Part shown: positions 62,970-64,000 of the stretch, piece after piece
Layout: each line of letters begins with the position of its first letter
Position numbering within the stretch: position 1 is the stretch's first letter
NCBI RefSeq assembly: GCF_009649815.1
Contig: NZ_WJIC01000004.1
Span: 62,001-126,000 of the forward strand
Direction of reading: 5' to 3'
Origin: Nocardia sp. SYP-A9097
GTDB lineage: Bacteria > Actinomycetota > Actinomycetes > Mycobacteriales > Mycobacteriaceae
Length of the DNA: 64,000 nucleotides
Position numbers and translations under genes: made by a program
The notes under the pieces: generated by a model
The model's input: the letters and a program-made list of their open reading frames with translations, nothing else
What the model was told of the DNA's origin: nothing
The model's database searches: none

Positions 62970-63000
62970 ACGGCCCCGGAACCACTGGTTCCGGGGCCGT
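62970..63000. terminator. Hairpin following att repeat C
   Basis: ACGGCCCCGGAACCA (62970-62984) pairs perfectly with TGGTTCCGGGGCCGT (62986-63000), followed by TTTCG. It is nearly the same stem as the tRNA-fMet terminator at 49736, one G-C pair longer, so it is likely the original chromosomal terminator displaced by the insertions. Confidence 0.9.
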
Positions 63001-63444
63001 TTTCGTTGGATCGCGGCGGATTCGCCATTGTCGGGGGCTCTGTGCCTGCTGGAGCAGCTCGTCCGGATGCGGAAGTATCATTGGCCAACTTCGCCGCCAG
63101 CCGATCCACAACCCATCTGTACTCCCACGATCCCCACCGTGCCAGAGCCCCAAGCCGCTACTTATTTACCGGTGAGCCCAGAAGGTAGGGGAGCCCACAC
63201 TGAGACCGGTGGGTCACCCTGAGATCATGTGATCCCGCCCGGGTCTCGTATCAGCTCTGGCACTCGGTGTCGAGCACCTGCACGCCGTAGCCGCCGTTCT
63301 TGGCTATCGCTGCGGCGAGCAGGCACGGTTCATCTCGTCCCCGGACTCATCGAGGCGAAAATCATTGTGGCAGCGAACGTGTCCGGCAATTCTATGATGG
63401 CGGGAAATTCATCGGCACGGTTGACAACCAGGAATGGAGCAGCC
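63001..63444. other. Gene-free stretch right of att C
   Basis: No convincing gene. On the minus strand near 63251-63322 a short protein-like end reads [20 protein letters not shown] before a stop, perhaps the tail of a decayed gene. A likely promoter for the methyltransferase includes TTGACA at 63421. Confidence 0.35.
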
Positions 63445-64000
63445 ATGTGGGATCCGCGGCAGTACCTGGCCTTCGACGATCATCGGGCCCGGCCGTACTT
63501 CGATCTGGTGCAGCGGGTGGGCGCCGAGAAACCGCGCCGGGTGGTCGATTTGGGGTGCGGACCCGGGAATCTGACGCGCACGCTGGGGGATCGGTGGCCG
63601 GATGCGGCGCTGGAAGCCTCGGACTCCTCACCCGAGATGGTGGCGGCCGCGCGTTCCCGAGGGATCGACGCCCGGCTGCTGGATGTGCGGGACTGGCGGC
63701 CGAGCCCGGACACCGACGTGGTGGTGACCAATGCGGTACTGCAGTGGGTGCCCGAACATCGGGAGTTGCTGACGGCCTGGGCGCGGGAGTTGCCCGCAGG
63801 CGCATGGCTGGCATTCCAGGTGCCCGGAAACTTCGACGCACCTTCGCATCGGGCGATCCGCACGCTCGCCGGATCGGAGCGCTGGCGGGAGCCGCTCGCC
63901 CTGGCCGAGTTGCTGGAACCGCGCGCGGTACTCGATCCGGCGGGCTATGCCCAATTGCTGACCACGGCAGGCTGTGCGGTCGACGCCTGGGAGACCACCT
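63445..64000 (+). CDS. Trans-aconitate 2-methyltransferase-like SAM methyltransferase (partial, C-terminus off the window)
   Basis: 185 residues visible. It starts [20 protein letters not shown], then the SAM-binding motif [33 protein letters not shown] (motif II), [40 protein letters not shown]. The W-x-P-x-x-Y-x-x-F start and the [12 protein letters not shown] stretch are typical of Tam, which methylates trans-aconitate. Start ATG 63445 after GGAATGGAGC. No stop before the window ends. It lies just outside the last att repeat, so it is probably the original chromosomal neighbour of the tRNA. Confidence 0.88.
   Translation, partial: MWDPRQYLAFDDHRARPYFDLVQRVGAEKPRRVVDLGCGPGNLTRTLGDRWPDAALEASDSSPEMVAAARSRGIDARLLDVRDWRPSPDTDVVVTNAVLQWVPEHRELLTAWARELPAGAWLAFQVPGNFDAPSHRAIRTLAGSERWREPLALAELLEPRAVLDPAGYAQLLTTAGCAVDAWETT

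Overview
The window is high-GC DNA from a mycolic-acid actinomycete, most likely Nocardia or a close relative. The evidence is frequent GTG starts, many ATGA/GTGA stop-start overlaps, WhiB-family regulators, a resuscitation-promoting factor, and a block whose gene order matches the mycobacterial Rv3202c-Rv3193c region (from memory of that order): adnA, adnB, TrkA-type K+ channel, nudC, mycoredoxin, uvrD2, whiB7, ABC1 kinase, cyclodehydratase-like protein, DUF2342 metalloprotease-like protein, PDZ/Lon-like protease, UPF0182.

Layout. 1-5.9 kb: respiratory nitrate reductase narGHJ on the minus strand; narJ runs off the left edge. 6.2-8.6 kb: FAD monooxygenase and divergent TetR, with twin operators at the monooxygenase start. 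8.7-9.2 kb: a large nested palindrome between convergent genes. 9.4-11.8 kb: arylsulfatase. 11.9-17.0 kb: four-gene peptide/nickel-type ABC importer. 17.2-21.0 kb: two paralogous XRE regulators around a MobA-MoeA fusion gene, which would supply the molybdenum cofactor NarG needs. 21-24.8 kb: two alpha/beta hydrolases, an unknown protein, a WhiB2-type regulator, a VOC protein and an alkyltransferase-like protein. 24.9-48.4 kb: the conserved block above, interrupted by a SRPBCC-MarR operon and a second large palindromic structure at 44.3-44.7 kb. 48.6-49.1 kb: rpf.

49.7-63.0 kb is accessory DNA. An initiator tRNA-Met at 49656-49729 is followed by two further copies of its 3' half (53983 and 62916). 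Each copy is trailed by a strong hairpin and flanked by paired TGGCATCA repeats spaced 12 bp apart. A tyrosine-integrase C-terminal remnant abuts the tRNA. This looks like two tandem, decayed integrative elements. The first carries a DUF4132 gene and a broken second copy. The second carries an SGNH hydrolase with its TetR, another TetR, a secreted protein, and an operon of two DUF202 membrane proteins, a formylglycine-generating enzyme (FGE), a sulfatase and a DUF3159 protein. That sulfatase is split by one frameshift. The FGE could also activate the CSPSR-type arylsulfatase at 9.4-11.8 kb. The right end starts a trans-aconitate-methyltransferase-like gene.

The features I find most unusual are a palindromic repeat inserted in frame inside adnB, the two giant bidirectional terminator-like palindromes, the tRNA-fMet att array, and the DUF202-FGE-sulfatase module. 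All function calls rest on reading motifs by eye; no database search was run.
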